Assembly: GCF_014643535.1 (NCBI RefSeq)
Contig: NZ_BMJQ01000017.1
Span: 1 to 64,000 of the forward strand
Length of the DNA stretch: 64,000 nt
Direction: 5' to 3'
Source of the DNA: Aliidongia dinghuensis
GTDB taxonomy: Bacteria > Pseudomonadota > Alphaproteobacteria > ATCC43930 > CGMCC-115725
The notes under the pieces: generated by a model
Database searches by the model: none
What the model was told of the DNA's origin: nothing
Seen by the model: the letters and a program-made list of their open reading frames with translations, nothing else
Part shown: positions 51,193 to 59,783 of the stretch, in pieces
Position numbering within the stretch: the stretch's first letter is position 1
Layout: each line of letters begins with the position of its first letter
Made by a program: the position numbers and the translations under genes

Positions 51193-53245
51193 TTGTGCCG
51201 GTCTTCTGGCTGACGGTTGCGCGAAGCGATTCGGTGCAGGCCGCCATGGTCGGCGACGATCGGCTGACCGGATCGGTCATGTAGTAGTTCTCGATCGGAT
51301 AGACGAACGGTCCGGAGCCGGTCGGACCCGGGACGCCGAACGAGGTCCATTCGGCCGGCACGATCTCGTCGACCTGGGCGAAGCGCGGGTTGACCGCGAC
51401 GAGGCGCTGGCGCAGCTGGGCCAGGTTGTCGTAGGGCAGCTTGTGGCCGAGCGGCTCCGACAGCGCGCGCAGGATCTTCCAGTCCTCGCGCGCATCGCCC
51501 GGCGGGAACGTCGCGAGCCGGCCGAGCTGGACGCGGCCTTCGGTATTGACGTAGGTGCCGTTCTTCTCGGTATAGGCCGACCCCGGCAGCACCACATCGG
51601 CGCGGGCGGCACCCGCATCGCCGTGATGGCCCTGGTAGATCACGAAGGCCTTGCCGAGCCGGCCCATGTCGATCTCGTCGGCGCCCAGGAGGTAGACGAC
51701 CTCGATATCGCCGTGCTGCGCACCCTCGAGGATGCCGGCCAGGTCACGCCCGCCCTCGCCCGGCACGAAGCCGAGCTCGAGGCCGCCGACGCGCGCCGCC
51801 GCCGTATGGAGCACGTTGAAGCCGTTCCAGCCCTCGCGCACCGCACCGACCGCGTCGGCGAGCTTGCGGGCGAGATCGAGCACGTGGGTACCGTCCTCGC
51901 GGGCGAGCGCCCCCTGCCCGACCACGATCATCGGGTTCTTGGCACCCTTGAGCGTGTCGATCCAGCTGTGGTTGCCGTCGGCCAGGTCCGACAGAACTTC
52001 GGGGCCAGCCCCAAGCTGGATCACCGGATAGGTCAGGTCGACCGCCGGGCCGATCATCGCCGCCTTGAAGCCGCCGGCGAGATAGCGCTTGCGGAAGCGC
52101 GCGTTGATGATCGGGGCCTCGGCGCGCGGGTTGGATCCCACGAACAGCACGACGTCCGCCTGCTCGATGCCGGCGATGGTCGTGTTGAAGAGATAGCCGG
52201 CACGCGCGGTCGGCAGCTTGGCGCCGTCCTGGCGGCAGTCGAGGTTGGGCGAGCCCAGCGCCGTCAGCAGGTCCTTGAGCGCCAGCATCGCCTCGGCATC
52301 GACCAGGTCACCGGCGATGCCGGCGATCTTCGTGCCGGCGACGCCCTTGAGCCGCGCCGCGATGGCGCCGAACGCGTCGCCCCAGGTCGCCGGAACGAGC
52401 TTGCCGTTCTCTCGCACATAGGGCTTGTCGAGCCGGCGCTTCATCAGCCCGTCGATGGCGAAGCGGCCCTTGTCGCCGAGCCATTCCTCGTTGACGTCAT
52501 CATTCAGGCGCGGCAGCACGCGCAGCACCTCAGGTCCGCGCGCGTCGATGCGGATGTTGGCGCCGACCGCGTCGAACACGTCGACCGACTCCGTCTTGCG
52601 CAGCTCCCACGGCCGGGAGACGAAGGCATAGGGCTTGGAGGTGAGCGCGCCGACCGGACACAGGTCGATCATGTTGCCCGAGAGTTCGGAGGTCAGCGCG
52701 TGCTCGACGTAGGTGCCGATCTCCATGTTCTCGCCGCGGCCGGTCGCTCCCAGCTCGGGCACGCCCGCGACGTCGGTCGCGAAGCGGACGCAGCGCGTGC
52801 AATGGATGCAGCGCGTCATGTGCGTCTTGATCAGCGGGCCGAAGTCCTTGTCCTTGACCGCCCGCTTGTTTTCCAGGAACCGGCCGCGGTCGAAGCCGAA
52901 CGCCATGGCCTCGTCCTGCAGGTCGCACTCGCCGCCCTGGTCGCAGATCGGGCAATCGAGCGGATGGTTGATCAGCAGGAACTCCATGACGCCCTTGCGG
53001 GCGCGCTGGGCCTTCTCGGAATTGGTGTAGACCACCTGCCCGTCCGCCGCCGGCATGGCGCAGGACGCGACCGGCTTCGGCGACTTCTCCATCTCGACCA
53101 GGCACATGCGGCAATTGCCGGCAATCGCCAGGCGCTCGTGGTAGCAGAAATGCGGCACCTCGACGCCGGCGGCCTGGGCCGCCTGCAGCACGGTCGTCCC
53201 GGCGGGGACCTCGACCTCGATACCGTTGATCGTCAGCTTCGGCAT
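51185..53245 (-). CDS. nuoG: NADH-quinone oxidoreductase subunit G
   Basis: A 686-residue iron-sulfur subunit. The N-terminal 2Fe-2S domain includes CYHERLAIAGNCRMCLVEME. The His-Cys 4Fe-4S motif and CPICDQGGECDLQDEAMAFG follow, then RCIHCTRCVRFATDVAG for N4/N5. The C-terminal molybdopterin-oxidoreductase-like domain (about 220-680) is inactive as an enzyme in this family. Length about 690 is typical for alphaproteobacteria and mitochondria, shorter than the E. coli form of about 900 residues. Confidence 0.96.
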   Translation of the reverse strand: MPKLTINGIEVEVPAGTTVLQAAQAAGVEVPHFCYHERLAIAGNCRMCLVEMEKSPKPVASCAMPAADGQVVYTNSEKAQRARKGVMEFLLINHPLDCPICDQGGECDLQDEAMAFGFDRGRFLENKRAVKDKDFGPLIKTHMTRCIHCTRCVRFATDVAGVPELGATGRGENMEIGTYVEHALTSELSGNMIDLCPVGALTSKPYAFVSRPWELRKTESVDVFDAVGANIRIDARGPEVLRVLPRLNDDVNEEWLGDKGRFAIDGLMKRRLDKPYVRENGKLVPATWGDAFGAIAARLKGVAGTKIAGIAGDLVDAEAMLALKDLLTALGSPNLDCRQDGAKLPTARAGYLFNTTIAGIEQADVVLFVGSNPRAEAPIINARFRKRYLAGGFKAAMIGPAVDLTYPVIQLGAGPEVLSDLADGNHSWIDTLKGAKNPMIVVGQGALAREDGTHVLDLARKLADAVGAVREGWNGFNVLHTAAARVGGLELGFVPGEGGRDLAGILEGAQHGDIEVVYLLGADEIDMGRLGKAFVIYQGHHGDAGAARADVVLPGSAYTEKNGTYVNTEGRVQLGRLATFPPGDAREDWKILRALSEPLGHKLPYDNLAQLRQRLVAVNPRFAQVDEIVPAEWTSFGVPGPTGSGPFVYPIENYYMTDPVSRSSPTMAACTESLRATVSQKTGTNG

Positions 53246-53255
53246 GGATCGGTCC

Positions 53256-54543
<1,288 letters not shown>

Positions 54544-54554
<11 letters not shown>

Positions 54555-55176
54555 TGCCGTCTCCGTCGAACCGAAGGGTCGTGAGGGTGTCGGGGCCACC
54601 GACCGGCGCCGAGGTCTGGCGGTCGATCATGGAGCCCTTCGGCGGAACGATGCCCTGGGCCAAGCTGTCGAGCAGCTTCTCGGTCAGCTCGGCATTGAGG
54701 TCCTCATAGAGGTCGTCGTGCAGCTGCAGCACCGGCGCATTGACGCAGGCACCCAGGCACTCGACCTCGACGAGCGTGAACTTGCCGTCGGGCGTCGTGC
54801 CGCCGATGTCGATGCCGAGCTTGCGCTTGCAGGTCTCGGTCACCTCGTCGGAGCCGCGGAGCCAGCAGGACGTCGTCCGGCAGACCTGCAGGAAATATTT
54901 CCCGACCGGCTTCAGGTTGAACATCGTGTAGAAAGTCGCGACCTCGTAGACCCGGATCGGGGCCATGTCGAGCAGCTTCGCGATATAGTCCATGGCCGCG
55001 CGTGGCACCCAATTGTCGTGCTGCTTCTGCGCGATATAGAGCAGCGGCAGCACGGCGCTCGCCTGCCGGCCTTCGGGATATTTGGCGATGACCTTCTTCG
55101 CCCGCTCCAGGTTCTCAGCCGTGAACTCGAAGCTCGCCGGCTGCTCGACGACCACGTGGTCGTGCTCTCCGCTCAT
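54544..55176 (-). CDS. nuoE: NADH-quinone oxidoreductase subunit E
   Basis: A 210-residue thioredoxin-like 2Fe-2S subunit. It starts MSGEHDHVVVEQPASFEF by an ATGA overlap with nuoD. EVATFYTMFNLKPVGKYFLQVCRTTSCWLRG contains the first two Cys ligands and VEVECLGACVNAPVLQLHDD the other two of cluster N1a. The C-terminus is extended by about 35 residues (LAQGIVPPKGSMIDRQTSAP), common in alphaproteobacteria. Confidence 0.96.
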
Positions 55177-56426
55177 CGATCGATCTCGCCAAACACGATG
55201 TCCATGGAACCGATGATCGCGACCACGTCGGCCAGCATGTGGCCCTTGCCCATGAAGTCGGCCGCCTGGAGGAAGGCGAACCCGGGCGCGCGGATCTTGC
55301 AGCGATACGGCTTGTTGCTGCCGTCGGACACGACATAGACGCCGAACTCGCCCTTGGGCGCTTCGACGGCCGTGTAGGTCTCGCCGGCCGGCACATGATA
55401 GCCCTCGGTATAGAGCTTGAAGTGATGGATGAGGGCCTCCATCGACTTCTTCATCTCGGCGCGCGGCGGCGGCGCCACCTTGCGGTCGTTCACCATGTGC
55501 GGGCCCGACGGCATCTTCTCGATCGCCTGGCGCATGATCTTGACCGACTGGCGCATCTCCTCCATGCGGACGAGATAGCGCGACCAGCAGTCGCCGTTCT
55601 TGCCGACCGGGATGTCGAAATCCATCTCGGCATAGGCATCGTACGGCTGCGACTTGCGCAGGTCCCACGGGATGCCCGAACCGCGCAGCATCGGGCCGGA
55701 CAGGCCCCAGTCGTAGGCATCCTCGGGCGAGATGATGCCGATGTCGACCGTGCGCTGCTTGAAGATGCGGTTCTCGGTCAGCAGGTTCTCAAGATCGTCG
55801 ACGCGCTTCGGGAAGGCGTCGCAGAACCCCAGGATCTCGTCGGTGAGGCCGGGCGGCAGGTCCTGATGCACGCCGCCGGGGCGGAAATAATTGGCATGGA
55901 GCCGGGCGCCGCAGACGCGCTCGTAGAACTCCATCAGCCGCTCGCGGTCCTCGAAGCCCCAAAGCAGCGGCGTCACGGCACCAACGTCGATCGCGAAGGT
56001 CGTGACGTTCAAGAGGTGGTTGGCGATGCGCGAGATCTCGGCGAACAGCACGCGGATGTACTGCGCCCGCTCGGGCACGTCGATGCCCATCAGCTTCTCG
56101 GTCGCGAGCGCGAAGGCGTGCTCCTGCGACATCGGCGCCACGTAGTCAAGCCGGTCGAAATAGGGCAAGGCCTGCATGTAGGTCTTGTATTCGATCAGCT
56201 TTTCGGTGCCGCGATGCAGCAGGCCGATATGCGGGTCGCAGCGCTCGACCGTCTCGCCGTCCAGTTCCAGCACCAGGCGCAGCACACCGTGCGCCGCCGG
56301 ATGCTGCGGGCCGAAGTTCAGGTTGTAGTTCTTGATGTCCATCGCCGCCGGCGCATTGGTCAAGGCGCCGGATGCGGTCGCAGCGTCGAAGGCTGTGCCC
56401 GCGGCTTTCAGGGTCGTTTCGCTCAT
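55173..56426 (-). CDS. nuoD: NADH-quinone oxidoreductase subunit D
   Basis: A 417-residue quinone-site subunit related to NiFe hydrogenase large subunits. LNFGPQHPAAHGVLRLVLELDGE carries the quinone-binding His. DPHIGLLHRGTEKLIEYKTY, PYFDRLDYVAPMSQEHAFAL and GSGIPWDLRKSQPYDAY are signature segments. It is a free subunit, not fused to NuoC. A 24-residue N-terminal extension precedes the domain, so the exact start is less sure. Its first base overlaps the last base of nuoC. Confidence 0.96.
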   Translation of the reverse strand: MSETTLKAAGTAFDAATASGALTNAPAAMDIKNYNLNFGPQHPAAHGVLRLVLELDGETVERCDPHIGLLHRGTEKLIEYKTYMQALPYFDRLDYVAPMSQEHAFALATEKLMGIDVPERAQYIRVLFAEISRIANHLLNVTTFAIDVGAVTPLLWGFEDRERLMEFYERVCGARLHANYFRPGGVHQDLPPGLTDEILGFCDAFPKRVDDLENLLTENRIFKQRTVDIGIISPEDAYDWGLSGPMLRGSGIPWDLRKSQPYDAYAEMDFDIPVGKNGDCWSRYLVRMEEMRQSVKIMRQAIEKMPSGPHMVNDRKVAPPPRAEMKKSMEALIHHFKLYTEGYHVPAGETYTAVEAPKGEFGVYVVSDGSNKPYRCKIRAPGFAFLQAADFMGKGHMLADVVAIIGSMDIVFGEIDR

Positions 56427-57058
56427 CAGCTCTTGCTCCCCGCGTCGGCCTCGGGTGCCGGCCGGAACTTCTCATCGCCCGGCAGCAGGTGGTTCATGCC
56501 CTCCCACGGCGACAGGAAGTCGAAACTGCGGAATTCCTGTTTCAGTTTGACGGGCTCGTAGACGACACGCTTCTGATCTTCGTCGTAGCGCACCTCGACG
56601 AAGCCCGTGAGCGGGAAGTCCTTGCGGAGCGGGTGCCCTTCGAAACCGTAGTCAGTCAGGATGCGGCGCAGGTCCGGATTGTCGGCGAAGAAGATGCCGT
56701 ACATGTCCCAGGCCTCCCGCTCGAACCAGCCGGCGGTGCTGTAGACGCCGACCACGCTCGGCACCGGCGTCGCCTCGTCGGCCGAGACCTTCACGCGGAT
56801 GCGGCGGTTATGCTTCAGGCTCAAGAGGTTGTAGACGACCTCGAACCGCTCCGGCCGCTCCGGATAATCGACACCGCACAGGTCGACCAGCACCTTGAAC
56901 AGGCAGCGCGGGTCGTCGCGCAGGAAAGTGAGCGCCGGCACGATCGCCGTGCGCGGCACCCACAGGATGAGCTCGTCCCGGATGACCTCGACCTTGAGGC
57001 AATTCTGGTCGAGAGCCGTGGCCACGGTGGAGCCGAACTCCGTGAGCGCTTGGGTCAT
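56426..57058 (-). CDS. nuoC: NADH-quinone oxidoreductase subunit C
   Basis: A 210-residue 30-kDa subunit. The start MTQALTEFGSTVATALDQN was chosen because the frame upstream lies in nuoB. DDPRCLFKVLVDLCGVDYPERPERFEVVYNLLSL and WFEREAWDMYGIFFADNPDLRRILTDYGFEGHPLRKDFPLTG are the family core. A gap of 34 bp follows nuoB. Confidence 0.97.
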   Translation of the reverse strand: MTQALTEFGSTVATALDQNCLKVEVIRDELILWVPRTAIVPALTFLRDDPRCLFKVLVDLCGVDYPERPERFEVVYNLLSLKHNRRIRVKVSADEATPVPSVVGVYSTAGWFEREAWDMYGIFFADNPDLRRILTDYGFEGHPLRKDFPLTGFVEVRYDEDQKRVVYEPVKLKQEFRSFDFLSPWEGMNHLLPGDEKFRPAPEADAGSKS

Positions 57059-57092
57059 AATCCCTCTTGGGTCGCCTGGCGTAACGCGGAAA

Positions 57093-57665
57093 TCAGCGTG
57101 CGAAGACGCTCGTACGCTTGATCTTCTTCTGGAGCTGCAGGATGCCGTAGACCAGCGCCTCGGCAGTCGGCGGGCAGCCCGGCACGTAGATGTCGACCGG
57201 CACGATCCGATCGCAGCCGCGCACAACCGAATAGGAGTAGTGATAATAACCGCCGCCGTTCGCGCAAGAACCCATCGAAATGACCCAGCGGGGCTCGGCC
57301 ATCTGGTCGTAGACCTTGCGGAGCGCCGGCGCCATCTTGTTGGTGAGCGTGCCGGCAACGATCATCACGTCGGACTGGCGCGGGCTCGGCCGCGGCACGA
57401 CGCCGAACCGGTCGAGATCGTAACGGCTCGCGTAGCTGTGCATCATCTCGACGGCGCAGCAAGCAAGCCCGAAGGTCATCGGCCAGAGCGAGCCGGTCCG
57501 CGCCCAGTTGACCAGCGCGTCGAGCGAGGCCACGACGAAGCCCTTGTTCGTGATCTCGTCGGTCACCGAGCGCAGGAGCTGGTCCTGAGTGGCGCCGGGC
57601 GGGATCGGCACCAGGCCTGACGGGGACGCGGGTGCGACCGGTTGGGACGATCCGATCATTCCCAT
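57093..57665 (-). CDS. nuoB: NADH-quinone oxidoreductase subunit B
   Basis: A 190-residue subunit with cluster N2, the last electron donor to quinone. LWPMTFGLACCAVEMMHSYA, WVISMGSCANGGGYY and YVPGCPPTAEALVYGIL give the four Cys ligands including the adjacent Cys pair. Three starts compete: GTG 57686, ATG 57665 and ATG 57659. The ATG at 57665 has AGGGAG seven bases upstream, whereas the ATG at 57659 makes the ATGA overlap with nuoA. The difference is two residues. Confidence 0.96.
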   Translation of the reverse strand: MGMIGSSQPVAPASPSGLVPIPPGATQDQLLRSVTDEITNKGFVVASLDALVNWARTGSLWPMTFGLACCAVEMMHSYASRYDLDRFGVVPRPSPRQSDVMIVAGTLTNKMAPALRKVYDQMAEPRWVISMGSCANGGGYYHYSYSVVRGCDRIVPVDIYVPGCPPTAEALVYGILQLQKKIKRTSVFAR

Positions 57666-58027
57666 TCGAGAGCTCCCTTCTTCCACTCATAGATAAAGCC
57701 GATGGTCAGCACCGCCAGGAACAGCACCATCGACCAGAAGCCGAACATGCCGATATCCCCGAGCGTCACCGCCCAGGGGAACAGGAAGGCGACCTCGAGG
57801 TCGAAGATGATGAACAGGATCGCGACGAGATAGAAGCGCACGTCGAACTTGGAGCGCGCATCGTCGAAAGGCTCGAAGCCGCATTCATAGGGCGAGAGCT
57901 TCTCGCTGTCCGGATTCTGCTTGCCGATCACGAAGGACAGGCCGACGGCGGCAATGCCCATGAAGATCGCGACGCCGAGGAAAATCAGGATCGGCAGATA
58001 TTCTCGCAGCAGGCTGAGCGATGACAT
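57656..58027 (-). CDS. nuoA: NADH-quinone oxidoreductase subunit A
   Basis: A 123-residue three-helix subunit and first gene of the nuo operon. The start MSSLSLLREYLPILIFLGVA is the standard one. KLSPYECGFEPFDDARSKFDVRFYLVAILFIIFDLEVAFLFPWA is the signature with the exposed Cys loop and the conserved acidic residues of helix 2. It overlaps nuoB by 10 bp. Confidence 0.97.
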   Translation of the reverse strand: MSSLSLLREYLPILIFLGVAIFMGIAAVGLSFVIGKQNPDSEKLSPYECGFEPFDDARSKFDVRFYLVAILFIIFDLEVAFLFPWAVTLGDIGMFGFWSMVLFLAVLTIGFIYEWKKGALEWE

Positions 58028-58119
58028 GATCGGTCTCTCGGTCCTGTCGGGCTGGAGGCGGCGCACGACCTGAGCCGAAATTGCCAGGCGGCGAACGCAC
58101 TCACCGGATTGCCTCGAAA

Positions 58120-58148
58120 ATTCGAAGCCCGGCGCAACGGATGATCAA
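58120..58148 (-). promoter_or_regulatory. Candidate promoter of the nuo operon
   Basis: Minus strand TTGATC (58148-58143) and TCGAAT (58125-58120), spacer 17 bp, 4/6 matches each. It lies between the tRNA-Asp terminator and nuoA, leaving a leader of about 85 nt. It is only one of several possible hexamer pairs in this AT-richer gap. Confidence 0.3.
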
Positions 58149-58172
58149 ACTAGGTATAAGGAGTACAAACTG

Positions 58173-58204
58173 AAAAGAAAAGCGGCCATCCCGACCGGGA
58201 GCCG
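58173..58204 (-). terminator. Rho-independent terminator after tRNA-Asp
   Basis: On the minus strand CGGC-TCCC, loop GGTC, GGGA, a 2-nt bulge and GCCG form an 8-bp stem followed by C and TTTTCTTTT. It lies 51 bp after the 3' end of tRNA-Asp and isolates it from the nuo operon. Confidence 0.75.
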
Positions 58205-58255
58205 GCTATCCGCCGCGGGGCGCAACGATGAGCGCCTTCGATGCTCGGGACGGAA

Positions 58256-58332
<77 letters not shown>

Positions 58333-58348
58333 GCGAACCGAGGGCCGC

Positions 58349-58378
58349 TTAGTACCCCCGCCCCGCCCCCGAGGTCAA
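58349..58378 (-). promoter_or_regulatory. Candidate promoter of tRNA-Asp
   Basis: Minus strand TTGACC (58378-58373, 5/6 match) and TACTAA (58354-58349, 3/6 match) with an 18-bp G-rich spacer, 16 bp before the mature tRNA 5' end. Confidence 0.4.
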
Positions 58379-58603
58379 GCGTGTTACAGCGGTCTTTTCG
58401 CGCCGCGGTGCGCATTGCTGGGCTGCAACATCGCCGGGCGATTTTGTCGGCCTGCTGGTATAGGCGCGGATGCGTCGCAAGACTGCGCGGCTTTTCTGGG
58501 GATGACGCGAATCGCCCGATGCAAATCAAAGACTTACCGGCCGGCTCTGACCCTGCCGGACATTCCGGCGCCCGCTTCGCACGCCCATGCGGTCAAAACA
58601 CGA
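58379..58603. other. Intergenic stretch between tRNA-Asp and the small unknown gene
   Basis: No gene is supported here. Frames on either strand that cross it lack family similarity and balanced composition. Beyond the tRNA-Asp promoter on one side and the terminator hairpin on the other, I see nothing in it. Confidence 0.5.
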
Positions 58604-58638
58604 AAGGCCGCCTGCAGATCCCTCTACAGAGCGGCCTT
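58604..58638 (-). terminator. Terminator hairpin after the 100-aa unknown gene
   Basis: AAGGCCGC (58604-58611) and GCGGCCTT (58631-58638) form a perfect 8-bp stem with a 19-nt loop. On the minus strand TTTCGTGTTTTG follows, moderately T-rich. It lies 27 bp after the stop of the gene at 58666. Confidence 0.6.
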
Positions 58639-58665
58639 ACGTCGCTTTTTGATGAAGGCGCCGTT

Positions 58666-58968
58666 TCAGCGCAGCAGCGACAGGATCGCCTGGTTCTGCT
58701 TGGCGCTCACCGACAGGCTGGCCGTGCCGATGCTCTGGCGCAGCCCGACAGAGGTGCTGACGGCATCCTTGTCGTTCAGCGTCGCGCCGGAGAAGGCGGC
58801 CGACGTCACTTGTGCTGCGGGGCTGAGGCTGACCTGGTCCGTCGGCGTATCGGGCGTCGTGCTGGTGTTCGGCTGCGTCGTCGTGCGCGCCGCCGTGCCG
58901 GTCGTATCCGTGACCGTCGGCTGCCGTTGGGCAGAATTCAATGCGATGTCGCTCATCATGCCGTCCAT
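58666..58968 (-). CDS. Protein of unknown function, 100 aa, with a D-x-V-x-L-S segment
   Basis: The ORF begins MDGMMSDIALNSAQRQ. A Thr-rich low-complexity linker (residues 17-43, ending TTQPNTSTTPDTPT) comes next, then TDQVSLSPAAQVTSAAFSG and a C-terminal amphipathic part SVGLRQSIGTASLSVSAKQNQAILSLLR. There is no signal peptide or membrane helix. The string D-x-V-x-L-S-x-x-A resembles a motif frequent in FlgM and other flagellar or secreted structural proteins, but similarity is too short to assign it. It is a single gene between two tRNAs, with its own terminator. Start could also be ATG at 58959 or 58956; no good ribosome site is seen. Directly repeated 13-mers lie just upstream. Confidence 0.6.
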   Translation of the reverse strand: MDGMMSDIALNSAQRQPTVTDTTGTAARTTTQPNTSTTPDTPTDQVSLSPAAQVTSAAFSGATLNDKDAVSTSVGLRQSIGTASLSVSAKQNQAILSLLR

Positions 58969-58976
58969 TTTCGAAA

Positions 58977-59011
58977 GGCGCAGCTTTAACTGCCAGATGG
59001 CGTAGCTTTAA
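58977..59011. repeat. Direct repeats GGCGYAGCTTTAA with 22-bp period
   Basis: GGCGCAGCTTTAA (58977-58989) and GGCGTAGCTTTAA (58999-59011) differ at one base and are 22 bp apart, about two helical turns. They lie 8-42 bp before the start codon of the 100-aa gene, in the position of a promoter-proximal operator. Confidence 0.6.
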
Positions 59012-59106
59012 GCTCGGCAACGACAATACCACCCGGATCGCGAAGGTGCCACCGAGGATCCGTGAAGCGGGTATGCCGTTCCGGCAAGGAAAGATCTTTG
59101 CGGGAT

Positions 59107-59181
59107 TGGTGGGCGATGACGGATTCGAACCGCCGACCCTCTCGGTGTAAGCGAGACGCTCTACCGCTGAGCTAATCGCCC
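59107..59181 (-). tRNA. tRNA-Val (TAC)
   Basis: A 75-nt cloverleaf with encoded CCA. Acceptor GGGCGAT pairs with ATCGCCC, D-arm GCTCAGCGGTAGAGC, anticodon loop CTTACAC giving TAC, T-arm GGCGGTTCGAATCCGTC, discriminator A. Confidence 0.97.
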
Positions 59182-59274
59182 GATATCGGGCCTTCCCGAG
59201 CGGCCGGCGCGGCGACCTTTCCAACCAGCTCGTCGACCGAGCCGCGTCGGGCGGTTTCGCCGCGTCAGACCGAA

Positions 59275-59298
59275 GAGGCCGCCGGCGACGGCGGCCTC
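59275..59298 (-). terminator. Hairpin terminator after hup
   Basis: GAGGCCGCCG (59275-59284) and CGGCGGCCTC (59289-59298) form a perfect 10-bp stem with a 4-nt loop, 14 bp after the HU stop codon. On the minus strand TTCGGTCTG follows, so the U-tract is weak. Confidence 0.6.
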
Positions 59299-59312
59299 GA
59301 ACGCAAAACCAA

Positions 59313-59585
59313 TTAGTTCAGCGCATCCTTGAGCGTCTTGCCGGCCTTGAACTTGGCCTGCTTGGACGCGGCGATCTTGATCTTCTCGCCGGTGCGCGGG
59401 TTGCGCCCCTCGGAAGCCTCACGCGCCGCAACACTGAACGTGCCGAAGCCGACCAGGCGAACCTCGTCCCCCTTCTTCAGCGCAGCTTCGATGCTGTCGA
59501 AGACCGCATCCACGGCCTTCGCCGCCTCGGACTTCTTAAGCTCGGTAGCGGTAGCAACCGCGTCGACGAGTTCGTTCTTGTTCAC
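59313..59585 (-). CDS. hup: DNA-binding protein HU
   Basis: A 90-residue histone-like protein of standard length. MNKNELVDAVATATELKKSEA is the dimerisation helix region. GDEVRLVGFGTFSVAAREASEGRNPRTGEKIKIAASKQAKFKAGKTLKDALN contains the beta-arm with the intercalating Pro in R-N-P-R-T-G. It follows lon directly on the same strand, the conserved clpP-clpX-lon-hup order. A terminator separates lon from it, so it probably has its own promoter in the 150-bp gap. Confidence 0.97.
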   Translation of the reverse strand: MNKNELVDAVATATELKKSEAAKAVDAVFDSIEAALKKGDEVRLVGFGTFSVAAREASEGRNPRTGEKIKIAASKQAKFKAGKTLKDALN

Positions 59586-59735
59586 GCTACCCCCTCCAAC
59601 GACACAAAGTAGAACCAGGAAAATTACCCGTTCGAATGAACCGGGAGCTTAGATCGCGGCTCATTTGACAGTCAATCGCCGAACGCCCGAAAAAGCGAGC
59701 TATTCTGCGAAAAATCGGCTGTTTTTGATGAAAGA

Positions 59736-59761
59736 GGGCCCGGATGTCGCCATCCGGGCCC
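59736..59761 (-). terminator. Rho-independent terminator after lon
   Basis: GGGCCCGGATG (59736-59746) and CATCCGGGCCC (59751-59761) form a perfect 11-bp stem with a 4-nt loop. TCTTTCATC follows on the minus strand. The stem starts 22 bp after the lon stop. Confidence 0.75.
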
Positions 59762-59783
59762 CGATGCAGGTTCCGCGCCGTGC

